This document shows, in pieces, positions 37,663 to 49,563 of a DNA stretch of 64,000 nt. This stretch comes from Branchiostoma floridae (Eukaryota; Chordata; Leptocardii; Amphioxiformes; Branchiostomatidae). Under the pieces are notes generated by a model. That model saw nothing but the letters and a program-made list of their open reading frames with translations. It had not been told where the DNA came from and searched no databases. The stretch lies in NCBI RefSeq assembly GCF_000003815.2, contig NC_049995.1:18455678-18519677 (forward strand), given 5' to 3'. Positions within the stretch are counted from its first letter, which is position 1. Every line of letters begins with the position of its first letter. The position numbers and the translations under genes are program-made.

Positions 37663-37869
37663 TTAGGCTTAGGTCACATTTCCAAACCGGGGCCCGGCCG
37701 GGCAGCTTTCGGGAGCGAAAAGAATGATATAAAAGACATCAAAATACATCAAATGTCAAAATAAGATTCAATGGCATAATATGTGTATATTTCTACGTAT
37801 ACATTTTAATTTTTCGTTTCTTAAAACATCCCAAACGGGCCCCGGTTTGGAAATGTGACCTAAGCCTTA
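37663..37869. mobile_element. Harbinger/PIF-like MITE with 30-bp perfect TIRs and TTA target duplication
   Basis: A perfect 30-bp inverted repeat runs from 37666-37695 (starts ggcttaggtcacatttcc) to 37837-37866. The element is about 201 bp with no coding capacity, flanked by TTA at 37663-37665 and 37867-37869. TIRs starting GG and a 3-bp TWA duplication are typical of PIF/Harbinger. It splits the distal leader block of gene 6. Confidence 0.8.
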
Positions 37870-38145
37870 CTGGAACATCAGTCACCTGACCGCAAGTGTT
37901 TGCTCCTGTAGTACCGGCAGTATCCGCTAGGTGCAAAGCTGCACTTGCCACTACCACATTACCCAGCGGCCATGATCAAAGTCTGACGAGTACCGAGTTT
38001 GCCTTTCAACTGCCGCGTTTAGTGCTATCTATTTTAGTCCCCATACAGGAGACATCTGAGGAAGTTTGTCTTAAAGAATCAAACTGACACTGGTTACGTC
38101 TTAAGAAGTCAGTCTTACCGTTACGTCACACAGGTGAGTTTTACA
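37870..38145 (+). promoter_or_regulatory. Remaining part of distal leader block of gene 6, split by the MITE
   Basis: Second internal repeat of the leader block (ggccatgatcaaagtctgac) and the donor cacacag|gtgagt near 38127-38139 are kept, but the first repeat is separated from them by the MITE. The block is more diverged than in the other copies. Confidence 0.4.
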
Positions 38146-38792
38146 GTACAGGTGAGAAATGTTCACTTTAGTCAAGCGGCCGTTTTAGGTCAATAACATG
38201 AAAAGGATTTTAGTACATGTGAGACCTTCATTGTTCTTTACGTGCCGTGGTTGGGAAGGAGTAACAACTTTTAATTCGGAAAATAAGATGGTAACAAATT
38301 CTAGAAAGTTTGCGTTTCGTTATATTGAGGATATATGGACATTTGTTACTAGTAAACGTGACACGAAATTACTGGAATAGTGACGTTTAGGTGTTCAGCA
38401 CGCACAGCCATGCAGTGTTTCCCAACTCGCATGTGGCTACTTCTGACAGAGACAAACACATTTATCACTTGCTGTTGTAACACACTATGTTTATTAGGAG
38501 TTAGTTCATAGATGATCATCCTCTCTCCTTGTCATTATGGTCATTTTTTTGCATCTACCAGTATCAACATGTCAGTCTCCGCCCCTTCCGAAGCACAAGT
38601 TAATCATTGTTGAACAAACATTCCAACGTCGGTGAGCCGATAATAACCACATAAATCTCTTCTGTGTTACACTATGTTTCAGTCGCTAGCTGACTGGGTA
38701 TGGAAAAATGTAGTTTTTTTGCACCTGAAATTTGAATAATTTAATGTGTTTTGAAGACGTAAGATGATAAACGTGTTTACGTTACTAGTACT

Positions 38793-39372
38793 TGTGGCAA
38801 TGACCTATCAGTGTCCTGATCTCTGCCCCGCCCCTCGGCACGTCCGCGTGACGCGTTAATGATTGATGGACAGAACAAACTCTCCGGAGTGGTCTGAGCT
38901 GACGTCACGGTGAGGTCAAAGTGCTCGGAGATTTACAAACAACTGCAGTACAAGTTCCACTTGGGCTGAGTGTGGATTGAATGCTGTCCAGTCCCCAGGA
39001 GTTAACGCTGTTACTTTGATATGATTACAGTAGAACGTATCTTTGTCAGATATCCAGAAAGAAGACAGTAAGCTGGTACAAGTTTTGAACTGCGTACGCG
39101 CAGGGTCAAAGGTAAGGGCCCCTGACCGGTAATCATGAGTTCTTGTGTTGTTGGGGGCCTTCAACTCTTAGGAATCATCCACAATGCGTGACTGTGAATG
39201 CCAATTTCAAAATGCAAGTACTTTATTCTTTATCATTGTACCCTGCGCAGATTGCTATAAAGCTTTGTGGCTATCATCCAGTAGTTATATGTATACCTTA
39301 CCTACTAGTACTTAGACGTACAATGTGTGCAGAATATGATGAGTTCAGTTCAGTTTTATCGTCTGTTTTCAG
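38793..39372 (+). promoter_or_regulatory. Promoter region of gene 6: one CRE module, NRF1-like site, TATA-like box
   Basis: CRE TGACGTCA at 38900-38907 (474 bp before the ATG). NRF1-like tgcgtacgcgca at 39091-39102, followed by the best donor of this set, aaag|gtaagg (39111/39112). TATAAAG at 39256-39262, in-frame ATG at 39323, and acceptor gtctgttttcag|gATG (39372/39373). Only one CRE module is recognisable, against two in genes 2, 4, 5 and 9. Confidence 0.5.
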
Positions 39373-39373
39373 G

Positions 39374-40823
39374 ATGGCAGGTCCGGTTCGAGAAAGAGTT
39401 ACAGATGCCGACAGGCGCCATTTTGATTTTGTAAAAACCTTGCTCCGTATTTCCGATGCACTCACGGAAGAAGAAACGGCAAACGTGAAGTTGTTTTGTC
39501 TGCATCTGATTCCTGAAGGCCATGCGGAACAGCTGAAGCGGGCAGTGGACGTTTTCCACAAGCTGATAAAAATGGACAAAATCGACCAGGAGAATCTCGA
39601 CTTTCTCGAAGAGATCTTAGAAGGAATCGGACGACAGGACCTGATTCGGGACGTTCTGCAGCAGTTCCAGCCGCCTGACCGAGAGATTCCGGAAAATACC
39701 GAACTGCAGCCGGGAAGTAACGCCGTGAGTGCAAGTGAAAGAGGTAAGTAAAATCAGCATTTTTCTGGTAACACTTTAAAGGTGCATACAACGGTTAACA
39801 TGACAGTTCTTACCTCGAAGGATATACTTTCAACCGTATCGCAAAATCAATTGACATTTTTCTTTTCTTTTTGTAGTACTGTAATCAACCTTTGGCTTCA
39901 ACATTGGCTAAAGCGATAGAACAAATGCTGTTTTCGTTACAGAAGCATCCAAGGAAGAGCGACACACAGCTGAGACAGAAGGAGCGGCAGCTGGCTCTAC
40001 TGGGGACTTCATACAGGGTGCGATCACATTTGGTGGGAAAGGATCAGAACCTGGAAAGTTTTGGCACCCAGGTGGCGTCGTGGTGTCGCCTAGCAACGAG
40101 ATATTCGTGGCTGATCACATCAACGAGCGAGTCCAAGTCCATAGCACGGAGGGGGTTTACCTGCGCCACTTCCCAACAGTTGTACCGGGTACAGGGGACA
40201 CGGACATGATGCCGCATGGTATTTGTATGGACGGTAACGGCACGCTGTGGGTAGTGGGACGAGGAGAGAAAGCTGGTCATGTTGTACAGTACAGCACGGA
40301 CGGGACCGCCATGGCGGGGTTTGAGAAGAGCCATGATTACCGTGGTATAGCAGTGGACATGCGCACTAACCACATCCTGGTGGCTGATCCAGACGCCGGT
40401 GAAGTTCATGTGTTCCGTCCGGACGGCTCCCTGGTGCGGACAGTCCGGCATCCACGGGGTGGGGAGATGACACGCCCCGGGTACGTCACTGTGGACGGGG
40501 AAGGGAACATTCTTGTGTCGGACTGGGACAGTAACTCTGTCTACGTGTATGACGAGTCCGGGAAGTTCCTGTTCCAGTTCGGAGGGAAGGGAAGTGGTGA
40601 AGGTCAGCTAATGAATCCCCTCGGCATCTGCACAGACAGCTCGGGGTACATCCTCGTGGCGGATTCTGGGAACGACAGGATTCAGATCTTCACACGTCAC
40701 AGCGAGTTTGTCCGGACCCTCCGTACTGGGTCTAACCCGGAAGGCCTGGCTGTGGGACCGGAAGGGCAGCTGGTTGTGACTGATTGCTATAACCACACTG
40801 TGACTGTATTTCCTAACTACTGA
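39374..40823 (+). CDS. Short DED-NHL form, gene 6 (internal deletion, 416 aa)
   Basis: Two exons, 39374-39743 and 39943-40823, phase 1, open to the normal stop. Exon 1 encodes a full DED (IGRQDLIRDVL). Exon 2, intron 2 and the first part of exon 3 are missing, so the exon-2 domain, coiled coil and both repeat arrays are absent. The intron matches gene 2 intron 1 up to its 3' end (ttttcgttac), where it joins sequence equal to the middle of exon 3 (ggtac|agaagca in others). The shared 'tac' makes a new acceptor, ttcgttacag|AAGCA, that keeps the frame. The result is DED, about 20 linker residues, and six NHL blades. With no coiled coil it should be monomeric, perhaps a decoy or regulator of the long forms. 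Expression is unproven, but the frame and all blades are intact, which argues against a neutral pseudogene. Confidence 0.8.
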
Positions 40824-42260
40824 GTTCCTGACCACTGAGTAAGATCTTTGATAAAGATTGAATGTTGACAGGACTTACCCATTCCAACCAATTATCCGGT
40901 CTACTTCGTGATGACTGAGGAACGGATGGACGGGGCGGAGGGCGGTACCGACTTCCTACGACCTTTGACCCATCGCTCAGGCAATATTTTTTCGAAAATC
41001 ACGTGTTCTCGGAAATTGAGTCCAACTTCTATCTGTTCCCATCTGTTTCGTCAGTCATCCTGAAGAAGACTTGAGGATTCGGTGATTCCCGAAAGCTCAT
41101 TTTGTTATCCATCTTCATATTGCTTCGTTCAACTACATAGATCTATGCTTAAAATACACTTTATGCGAAAGTCGAATCTTTTTAATACCAAACGTGTCTA
41201 AAAACCATGGTAACTTTTGGGATATGTCTGATTGACAGATCAAAGCTTTATTAATTGATTATTGCTTCGTAAATAGCTTTGCAGACTCAAANNNNNNNNN
41301 NNNNNNNNNNNNNNNNNNNNNNNNNNNNNNNNNNNNNNNNNNNNNNNNNNNNNNNNNNNNNNNNNNNNNNNNNNNNNNNNNNNNNNNNNNNNNNNNNNNN
41401 NNNNNNNNNNNNNNNNNNNNNNNNNNNNNNNNNNNNNNNNNNNNNNNNNNNNNNTTCAGTTTGGGCGATGATAACGACTATCCAACCTGCAGTGTACCGA
41501 TGATGGTATACGATGTGATAATTTTTTTTTTACCTGTAACATCACCATTTATCATCGGGTAAACAATTAGATACAACATAAATGTCTCTGCACCATGCCT
41601 AAAGATCGCACATTAACACGTCTTTGGTATCAGCGGTTGAATTTCTTGGGAATTGAATTGAAATGTATACTTTACGTTGCTGTATTCAGTTTTCAACGAA
41701 TAAAAGGTATGCTTTCTTTGCATGAAATGATCATACTAGTAGTTCTTTGTGGTCTTACTTATGATAATGAGAACCAACCATGATTTCGGACCCGTTACAC
41801 ATAACACCCGACAAAAAGGCGTTACCAAAGAAAAGCATTGATAGACGTAAAATATCTCACAAGGACTTCTAGCGGTAAATGATGAAACTGAATGCTATTA
41901 AACTGAATGAACTGAATGTTCTATAGAAATAAACAACGAGATTCTGCAATACCATCGCGGACTGGGCTTCAAATAAGGACCAACGAGGTTCTTAAAAGAA
42001 GGTATATATCAACTGCCTTATCTAATTCGTGTGGGAACAAATCGGCCTTGTCGTAACATTGTAGAACATCCTTGTAACGAGAAAGTTTAACGAACAATTT
42101 GTCAGAATGTTGGTTGTGTTATAAACATAGTGCCGCCATTTAATCTCGAAGCAGATGTTGGAAAGAAACATTTGGGCCCCTAGTATATGTCGAGATGCAA
42201 CTTGTACTACAGGGATTAGCTTTTCAATAGAATATAATTCACCTCTTTTACAAATCACAT
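40824..42260. other. Gene 6 3' flank with poly(A) signal and assembly gap
   Basis: Close copy of the gene 1 and gene 8 3' flanks. AATAAA at 41699-41704, 876 bp after the stop. Includes the N gap. No gene. Confidence 0.55.
41292..41454. other. Assembly gap (163 N)
   Basis: Run of N within the gene 6 3' flank. The flanking bases (gcagactcaaa and ttcagtttg) match the gene 1 flank at about 2779 and 2951, where about 162 bp lie between them, so the gap size agrees with simple missing homologous sequence. Confidence 0.95.
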
Positions 42261-42690
42261 ATGTACGGCGACGCCCATTTAGAATTAATGGAAACGCTAG
42301 CTTATTGTATCCCGAACTGTTTTGTCACTAGCGGATCAAACCTCGCTATGCAATCAGACTCCAGCGGTCGGCATCAAAGTCCAGCGGATACAGAGTTCGC
42401 TACAAACCTGCCATGTTTACTCGTATTTCAGTCAACATACCGGAGAGACTTATTCATGTAGTACCGGCAGTATCCGCTAGGTGCGTAGCTGCAGCTGCCA
42501 TCCCGACATTACCCAGTGGCCATGATCAAAGTCTAACGGGTACCTAGTTGGTTTCCACCTGCCACGTTTACTGGTATATCAGTCACCAGACAGGAGACAT
42601 CTAAGAAATTTTGTCTTGAGGAATCAGACCAACACTGGTTACGTCTTAAGGAGTTTGTCTTACTGTCACGTCACACAGGTGAGTTTTTAA
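42261..42690 (+). promoter_or_regulatory. Distal leader block of gene 7
   Basis: Copy of the repeated upstream block with both internal repeats and the conserved cacacag|gtgagt donor near 42673-42685. Untranslated exon or regulatory DNA; inference. Confidence 0.4.
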
Positions 42691-43035
42691 ACCTGCTTCA
42701 CTACAGGTGAGAAACGTTTGACGTGGCACTTCAGCTAGGCGGCCATTTTAGGTCAACGACCTGAGAATACATTTCCTTTATTTTGAGACTTTCGTTCCAT
42801 TTTATGTGGTGAAAGTTTTGATAAAAGGAATTCAGAGAAATTTTAATGGATTCCTTTATTTACAAAGCCTGATTGTGAATCTGACACAAAGCGACCACAT
42901 AAAAGTCTTCTAAGCTACTTTGAATGGGTAGGCGGTAGGATAGTTTTGAATTACAATTTAATGGTATTCACAGTTGCACTTTGGATATTTTAATCATGAT
43001 GATGTTAATAGGATAATGATCATTTAAGTATCTCA

Positions 43036-44072
43036 TTGTGGCCAGCACCTATCAGTGTCCTGATCTCTGCCCCGCCCCTCGGCACGTCCGCGTGACGTGT
43101 TAATGATTGTTGGACAGAACAAACTCTCGGAAGTGGTCTGAGATGACGTCACGGTGAGGACCAAGCACCGGGAGATGTAAACAATTAAATCACGAGTCTA
43201 AATTAGGCTTAGAGTGGATTCAACGGTGTTAATATTGGTACTTAAAAATTTCTTTTAATGATCAATTATTTTAAAACAAATTTACACCGGCGTCGGTGAG
43301 ATTATGATAACCACATATATATGCCTTATATGTTTAAAGAGATAGATAAGTGGGCGTGTAAAACTACCAGTGGGATCAGTATTCTTACACCTGCAGTTTA
43401 GATAATCTATGTGCGATGAACATTACAAGTATGTTATTTGTGGCCAGCACCTATCAGTGTCCTGATCTCTGGCCCGCCCCTCGGCACGTCCGTGTGACGT
43501 GTTAATGATTGTTGGACAGAACAAAATCTCCGGAGTCGGTGAGCTGACCTTCTGGCCGAACTCTGATCGATTTTCAGATGGTGGACATGGGGACAAAGTC
43601 TGTGGTTCAAACATATCAGCCAGTACACGATTCGGGCTACTTTGTGTTCTTTGTGATCCGGTCGCAAAAGGGCGACATGATTTGTACATAAAAACATGTT
43701 CCTGCGTAAAAAGGATTTGTGGTACTAGTCATAGAAGTGTATTTCTAAAATTATCTTCAATAAAGTGTTACAGTGACCTTTTGGCACTATCTGGCAGAAA
43801 TCTAAGTCTATGAGCCTGCAGATTATGAGAGGCAGCACTGAAGCGCCGACTAGTGGTTCATGAAGGCAGTACACCCTCAGGATGATCGATTGACCGGAAT
43901 CAAGATGGTCATGAGGAGGGGGGAGGTGGGGGAGGGGGTTGGGCAAGTTCACAAGATGTCGGAAGTCGTCAATGCGGGGAGATGTGAACTAATTTTGCTA
44001 TCGCAAACCTGTAATAAACAATGCCGTATCACCCTGTAGATATTTCTAATTTGCTATTGGGTCATTTTTCAG
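43036..44072 (+). promoter_or_regulatory. 5' flank of gene 7: one intact and one degenerate CRE module, G-rich tract
   Basis: CRE TGACGTCA at 43144-43151. A second module at 43440-43550 keeps the GC box and cacgtccgtgtgacg, but its CRE is replaced by ctgaccttctgg, as in gene 8. There is no NRF1-like site or TATA box as in genes 2, 4, 5 and 6. A G-rich tract with at least four G-runs (43918-43943) lies about 130 bp before the ATG. The acceptor is gtcatttttcag|gATG (44072/44073). Confidence 0.45.
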
Positions 44073-44073
44073 G

Positions 44074-47000
44074 ATGGCAGGCCCGGCGAGGGAAATTGAA
44101 GGGTTCACAGATGAAGACAGACGACATTTTGAGTTCGTGCGGCCTCTCATTCACATATCTGATTCCCTCACCAAAAAGGAAACGGATGATTTGAAAATAT
44201 ACTGCGCGCACGTGATTCCGAAATGCATGATAAAAGGTCTAAAACGAGCAGTTGACATTTTTATAAAACTGAAAGAAATAGGAAAGATCAACCAAGAGAA
44301 CCTGGACTTTATTGAGGAGGTTTTGGAAATGATCGGACGACGTGATTTGGCTCGGGACGTTCTGCGGCCAGCCCAACAACCTGACCGAGCGGTTCCGGAA
44401 AATCCCGAACTCCAGCCGGAAATACCCGAGCCCCAGCCAGATAATCCCGAGCCTCAACCGGGACCAAGTCAAGAAGAAGCAAGGGCAGAAGGTAAGCAAA
44501 AATTAAGTATCATTGTTTACTCAAACCTAGTATAACATATCTCAAGTAACTGCTAGGCACAAAATTCTTTAAATCGGGCTGTATAGAGTTTCCGGTTCTA
44601 TGTATTTTTCTGTTTTATTCAAATTAGTATTTAAGACCGAAGAAGGGACAATGAAAACATACTAATGATGATTCTTTTCACAAGTCTTCTATCCCTAGTC
44701 TGCAATACTTGAAACTTAACCTTGTGAAAATATCTTGATATTCCCCAGAACCTACAACGTCCAACATCTACACAGTCGTGCACGGCCACAGCAGCATGAC
44801 CCAGGAGACGGTAGATCGTCACAGACAGAACATAGCATCCGCCTGTAACACCAGGAGGTCACAGGTCAAGTTCAGAGGGTACAAGAAGCACAAGAGCATC
44901 CTGGTGCACTTCTCCATCCCGCGGGAGAACACGGCGGTGCTGAGGCACATGGCGGATCACTCCGACCCGAGACTTGTCTACATGGGCATCAAATCACTGC
45001 AGATCGACGCTGAAGTTCCCATCAAAGTCCAACAGGAGGCGCCGCTGTACGGTGAGTCGACTTCTTTTGGTACTTTCTTTGGCAATTCAAGACATTTGCA
45101 GGTCCATCAAAGAAAATGAATTTTAATGTAAGTTTCAATTTTCTCTTGCATTCTCGCCATCAAATATCATAAGAACGAATGTTTCCTTGTGAAAAATTAG
45201 CAGTCGATTTTGTTCCAGTATTTTCCGAGCATCTATGACTGAACTGCTCGTAGTTGCATGGTAGACATGTAAATAGATATCATTATTTCTAATGTACTGG
45301 GACAAGCAGGTCGTGTACATGATGCAATATTTAACCCTATGTTTCATGATGTCAAATATCTTTCATTAATGTGTTTCAGATTTCAAGAGACAACTTCCTG
45401 TTGATGACATCGAGGTGGGATGCAGTACCCGGACCAGACACCAGAGGGCGCCCCAGAGCTGGACCCGCCTGTCTGCCCTGAACCTGTTCTCGGACGCCCT
45501 GCCGCTCCATCTGCAGGCAGCCGCGAGTCTGGAGTACCAGGGCTTCTCCTACAGCCTGGTCCGGGCTCTGGCGCAGAAAGACCGGCTCAGAGAACACCAG
45601 ATGAGGCAGGCCATCCAGAACCTCAGGAACGCAGAGGCGGATTCCAACACGCTCCGTCAGAAGGCAGAGGTGGATTCCAACACGCTCCGTCAGAAGGCAG
45701 AGGTGGATTCCAACACGATCATGACTTTGCGCTCCAAGCTCAACATCACAGAGAACAGACTTAAGGAGGCTCTTGAGACGATCGCAGTTCTTGAAGAAAA
45801 ACTGCAGCAGGCTCAAGAATTCGCAGAGAAAGCGGCCAAGCAGGTGGCATCCCACGTGACGGAGTACAGGGGAGAGAAGCCGCCTGGAGGCTGGTCACAG
45901 GAGTACAGGGGAGAGAAGCCGCCTAGAGGCTGGCCACAGGAGTACAGGGGAGAGAAACCGCCTGGAGGCTGGCCACAGGAGTACAGGGGAGAGAAACCGC
46001 CTGGAGGCTGGCCACAGGAGTACAGGGGAGAGAAGCCGCCTGGAGGCTGGCCAGTACAGGTCGAGAAGGCAGATGTAGAGTCACAGACCCACCTAGCGGG
46101 TCCTCTAGGTAGCACAGGGAGACCTGAAGATTTGGGCGACAAGGCTGGAGAAGACTCGACTGCAAAGGAAGAAGACAAAACAGTTGCAATGCAAGACTCT
46201 GGCAGTGAGAGCGATGGAAGAGTGGAGATCCTCGGTACAGAAGCACCCGAGCAAGAGCGACACACAGCGGTGACAGAAGGAGCGGCATCTCGCTCTACTG
46301 GGAAGTTGGAACAGGATGTGATCACTTTTGGTGGGAAAGGATCGAAACCTGGAAAGTTTTTGACCCCATATGGCATTGTGGTGTCGCCTAGCAACGAGAT
46401 ATTTGTGGCTGATTACAGCAACAGGCGAGTCCAAGTCCACAGCACGAAGGGGGTTTACCTGCGCCACTTCCGAACAGTTGCACCGGGTACAGAGGATAAG
46501 GACATGGAGCCATTTGATGTTTGTATGGACGGTAACGGCACGCTGTGGGTAGTGGGGCGGGGAGAGACAGCCGATCATGTTGTACAGTACAGCACGGACG
46601 GGACCGTCATGGCGGGGTTTGACCTGGAGAATAGCTCTTATTACCGTGGTATAGCAGTGGACATGCGCACTAACAACATCCTGGTGACTGATGCAGCCCA
46701 AGGTGCAGTTCATGTGTTCCGTCCGGACGGCTCCCTGGTGCGGACAGTCGGGTATCCACTCCCACGATGCATCACTGTGGACGGGGAAGGGAACATTCTT
46801 GTGTCGGACTGGGACAGTCACTGTGTCTACGTGTATGACGAGTCCGGGAAGTTCCTGTTCCAGTTTGGAGGTTGGGGAAGGGGTGAAGGTCAGCTGAGTG
46901 ATCCCCACGGCATCTGTACAGACAGCTCGGGGAACATCCTCGTGGCGGACTATGGGAACGAGAGGGTTCAGATCTTCACACGTCACGGCGAGTTTGTCCG

Positions 47001-47106
47001 GACCTTCCCTACTGGGTTTCGGCCGGAATGCCTGGCTGTGGGACCGGAAGGGCAGCTGGTTGTTAGTTTTTGGACCGATACTGTGACTGTCTATCCCAGC
47101 TATTAG
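44074..47106 (+). CDS. DED-coiled coil-NHL family, gene 7 (complete, 815 aa, divergent DED subtype)
   Basis: Exons 44074-44491, 44749-45051 and 45380-47106, phase 1. The DED belongs to a second subtype shared with gene 8: FEFVRPLIHISDSLTKKE, YCAHVIPKCM, IGRRDLARDVL; RxDL is kept. A Pro/Glu-rich linker follows. Exon 2 has the EPTTSNIYTVVHGHSSM start, but from the RRSQVKFRG segment on it is almost identical in DNA to the other copies. Exon 3 has two hendecads plus the terminal unit, and the largest 13-residue array in the window (five EYRGEKPPGGW units, 45862-46056). The NHL propeller (about 548-815) has a five-residue shorter blade 3-4 loop, and blade 6 reads VSFWTDTVTVYPSY, one codon short. 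A LINE lies 0.5 kb downstream. Confidence 0.9.
45862..46056 (+). repeat. Five 39-bp coding repeats (EYRGEKPPGGWPQ type) in gene 7
   Basis: Five in-frame units, period exactly 39 bp, with few substitutions (PPRGW in unit 2, GGWSQ in unit 1). The number of units per gene is 2 (gene 1), 1 (gene 2), 2 (gene 3), 2 (gene 4), 4 (gene 5), 0 (gene 6), 5 (gene 7), 4 (gene 8) and 2 (gene 9). Length polymorphism is therefore expected. Confidence 0.9.
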
Positions 47107-47591
47107 TCAAGCAGCACTTAGGAGAAGGCTTTTATTTTGTTTCAACACAAATGAATGAACTTTCCATTTTTAAACCAGTCCTTTTGCCTACTATGCGAAC
47201 GGGTGGATGGGGACGCTACAGGCTTCCAATAGACAGACGGAAGGTCACGTGTTTTGAACATTTCAGCCCTCAGTTGTCCTGAACAGATCAGAGAACATGT
47301 CGAAAAATTCAAATCCATCTTCATAACGTTTAGAACGAATTATAACATTCCCTGGACGAGAGTTGTTTTTTTCCATTCCGCCCAAATTAGATTTTTGATC
47401 AACGTCATTTTGATCATGGATTGTTCACAATCTGACGATAAACGCTCAAAGCCGCTCAAACCACTCAAAGCTTTCTTTCCGCTTGTTGAAAAGAATTTGG
47501 TATATTCCATCCTTCAGGTAAATTCAATTTAAATACATTCTAGGAGAAGATAACCCTTACATTGTACAAATATAGGTAAATACACAAAGAA
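47107..47591. other. Gene 7 3' flank up to the LINE insertion
   Basis: Start resembles the gene 2 3' flank (tattagtca, gaaggctttt). The left copy of the LINE target-site duplication (aaatacacaaagaa) is at 47578-47591. No gene; the probable poly(A) signal lies beyond the LINE at 51300-51305. Confidence 0.5.
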
Positions 47592-49563
47592 GATTGATTC
47601 GCTTCATTGCCTTGGTAATCAATGTAGACACGTGATATGACCAGGACAAGTCACGTTTCAAGTTTAAGCCCAAATGCTTGTGAGAGTCAACTTCCTTAAG
47701 CACAACTCCTTTAAACACTAATTCTTGGTGATAGACTTTGACCCTTTTCATGGAGAATGTCATCAGTTCAGTTTTAAGGGGATTAAAAGTTACCAGCCAC
47801 TGGTCCGACCATTCACCCACCATTCTAAGATCATGGTTCAATCTATTTGCTGAGACGAGCGGATCCAAAACTACTTCTACAAGAGACGTGTCATCAGCAA
47901 AAAGATTGGCATCAGTTTGCAAGTTGTCCACTAAATCGTTAATAAAAACTAGGAAAAGGAGTGGGCCCAAAAGCGACCCCTGTGGGACACCTGCGTCAAT
48001 CGGTAGCCAGTCGGAACATGCCCCATTAATGACAACTCTCTGCTTCCGATTTGTGAGATAAGATTGTATCCATTGAAGAAGTGAACCAGATATCAGTAGT
48101 TGGCTTAATTTGAAAAGGAGACCATCGTGCCATACCTTATCAAAAGCTTTTGATATGTCCAAGAAAACGGTGCGTACTTCAAAACCTTGGTCTACTGCTT
48201 TGTGTAGCTTATGAACAAGGTGTGTCAATGAATTAACTGTTGAGTCTCCGGGGGTAAATCCAGAATTTCGATCGGTTAGCAGGTTGTTGCCATGTAAGTA
48301 CGCAGATAATGGGGCATAAACTATCCGTTCAAACACTTTGGACACACAGCACAGGAGTGAAATAGGCCTATAGTTTTCTTTGGCCTGCTTATCACCTTTT
48401 TTATACACAGGGACAACATTTGAAAATTTCCAAATTGACGGAAAACAGCCGTATTCTAATGAAACATTAAACAAATGCGACAGTGGTTGTGCTATTGAAG
48501 GTGCTATACACTTCAGAAGCCTATTACTTAGTCCATCAGGCCCTGTGGCCTTGTTTATATTGAGGTTTGACAGTACACTGTAGACATTTGCGGGGCAACA
48601 ATTAATTGAATTGAGAGCTAGTTCTGTTCTGGGTACAAAGTTTGGGAAAGAGGCGCCATCGGTATTCAGGTACGTTTGAGATGCAAAGTAGTTGTTAAGA
48701 ATATCGGCCTTGGCCTTGTCGTCTGTCATAACATTTCCATTCTCAAGTAAAGAGGGCAGAACCCGGTCCGCCTTGCCAAGAAAGATTTCCTTGGAAACTG
48801 ACCACCATTTCTTGGGGTTAGAAGTTAGATTGGCAAGGTCAAGACAGAGGCTATGCCGATGATTTCTCTTCGCTTTTCTAATTAAATCTATACAATTATT
48901 TCTAACTCGTTTAAATGCACAAAATAAACTAGAGTTATTTGTTTTTTTGTACCGTCCGTAGAGCCGCCTCTTTCTCCTGAGTAAGCGCCTGATCTCACAT
49001 GTCATCCAGGGCTTATCTCTAGGGCGGATAGTGACTACTTTACTTGGAATAACCGTCTTTATGACATCTGTGAGAGTCGACATAAAAGCCTCAGCTGAGG
49101 CATTCACGTCTGGAATGTGATCCGATATCACGGAATTCCAGTCTACTTCAAGAATCTTAGAATTAAGTTCTTCATAATCGACGTTCGTAAAGTCATACAT
49201 TGTTCGTTTATAAGCGTTGACTTTAGGGACCTTAACAGACATTGTTCCATAAGTAACAGCATGGTCACAATTAGCAAGGGGAGGAAGAATACCATAGTCC
49301 ACAAATATACCTGGTGAGTCAGTAATAATCAGATCAAGCACAGATGCTGAAGTGTCGGTACTACGAGTAGGTTCCGTTATTAACTGAGAAAAATTATTGT
49401 CAGACACAAATCTGTTTATCATACCAGCTGCATTATCTGAATTACCATTGAAATCACCAAGTAAGACTATTGCATTTTGCTGAGAAGGCCCATTGTCCAC
49501 AATGGTATCTACCGCCCGCTGCAGGTGGTCTATGAATGCCGTGCGCTCATCCACATTCTGGCC
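47592..49563 (-). pseudogene. LINE ORF2 part A: endonuclease C-terminus and reverse transcriptase (inverted segment)
   Basis: Open on the - strand across the inverted segment. The N-terminal end shows the C-terminal half of an AP-like endonuclease (LLGDFNG, later NCDHAVTYG, matching the conserved D-N and D-H positions). The reverse transcriptase follows: ATGPDGLSNRLLK, VVPVYKKGD, NYRPISLLCCVSKVFE, VFLDISKAFDKV, GVPQGSLLGPLLF, and the catalytic FADD at 47890-47901. It stops being element sequence at 47592; the last few codons of the open frame come from host DNA. The absence of internal stops over about 650 codons indicates a recent insertion. It is nonfunctional because the ORF is split and inverted and the 5' end is missing. 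Confidence 0.85.
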
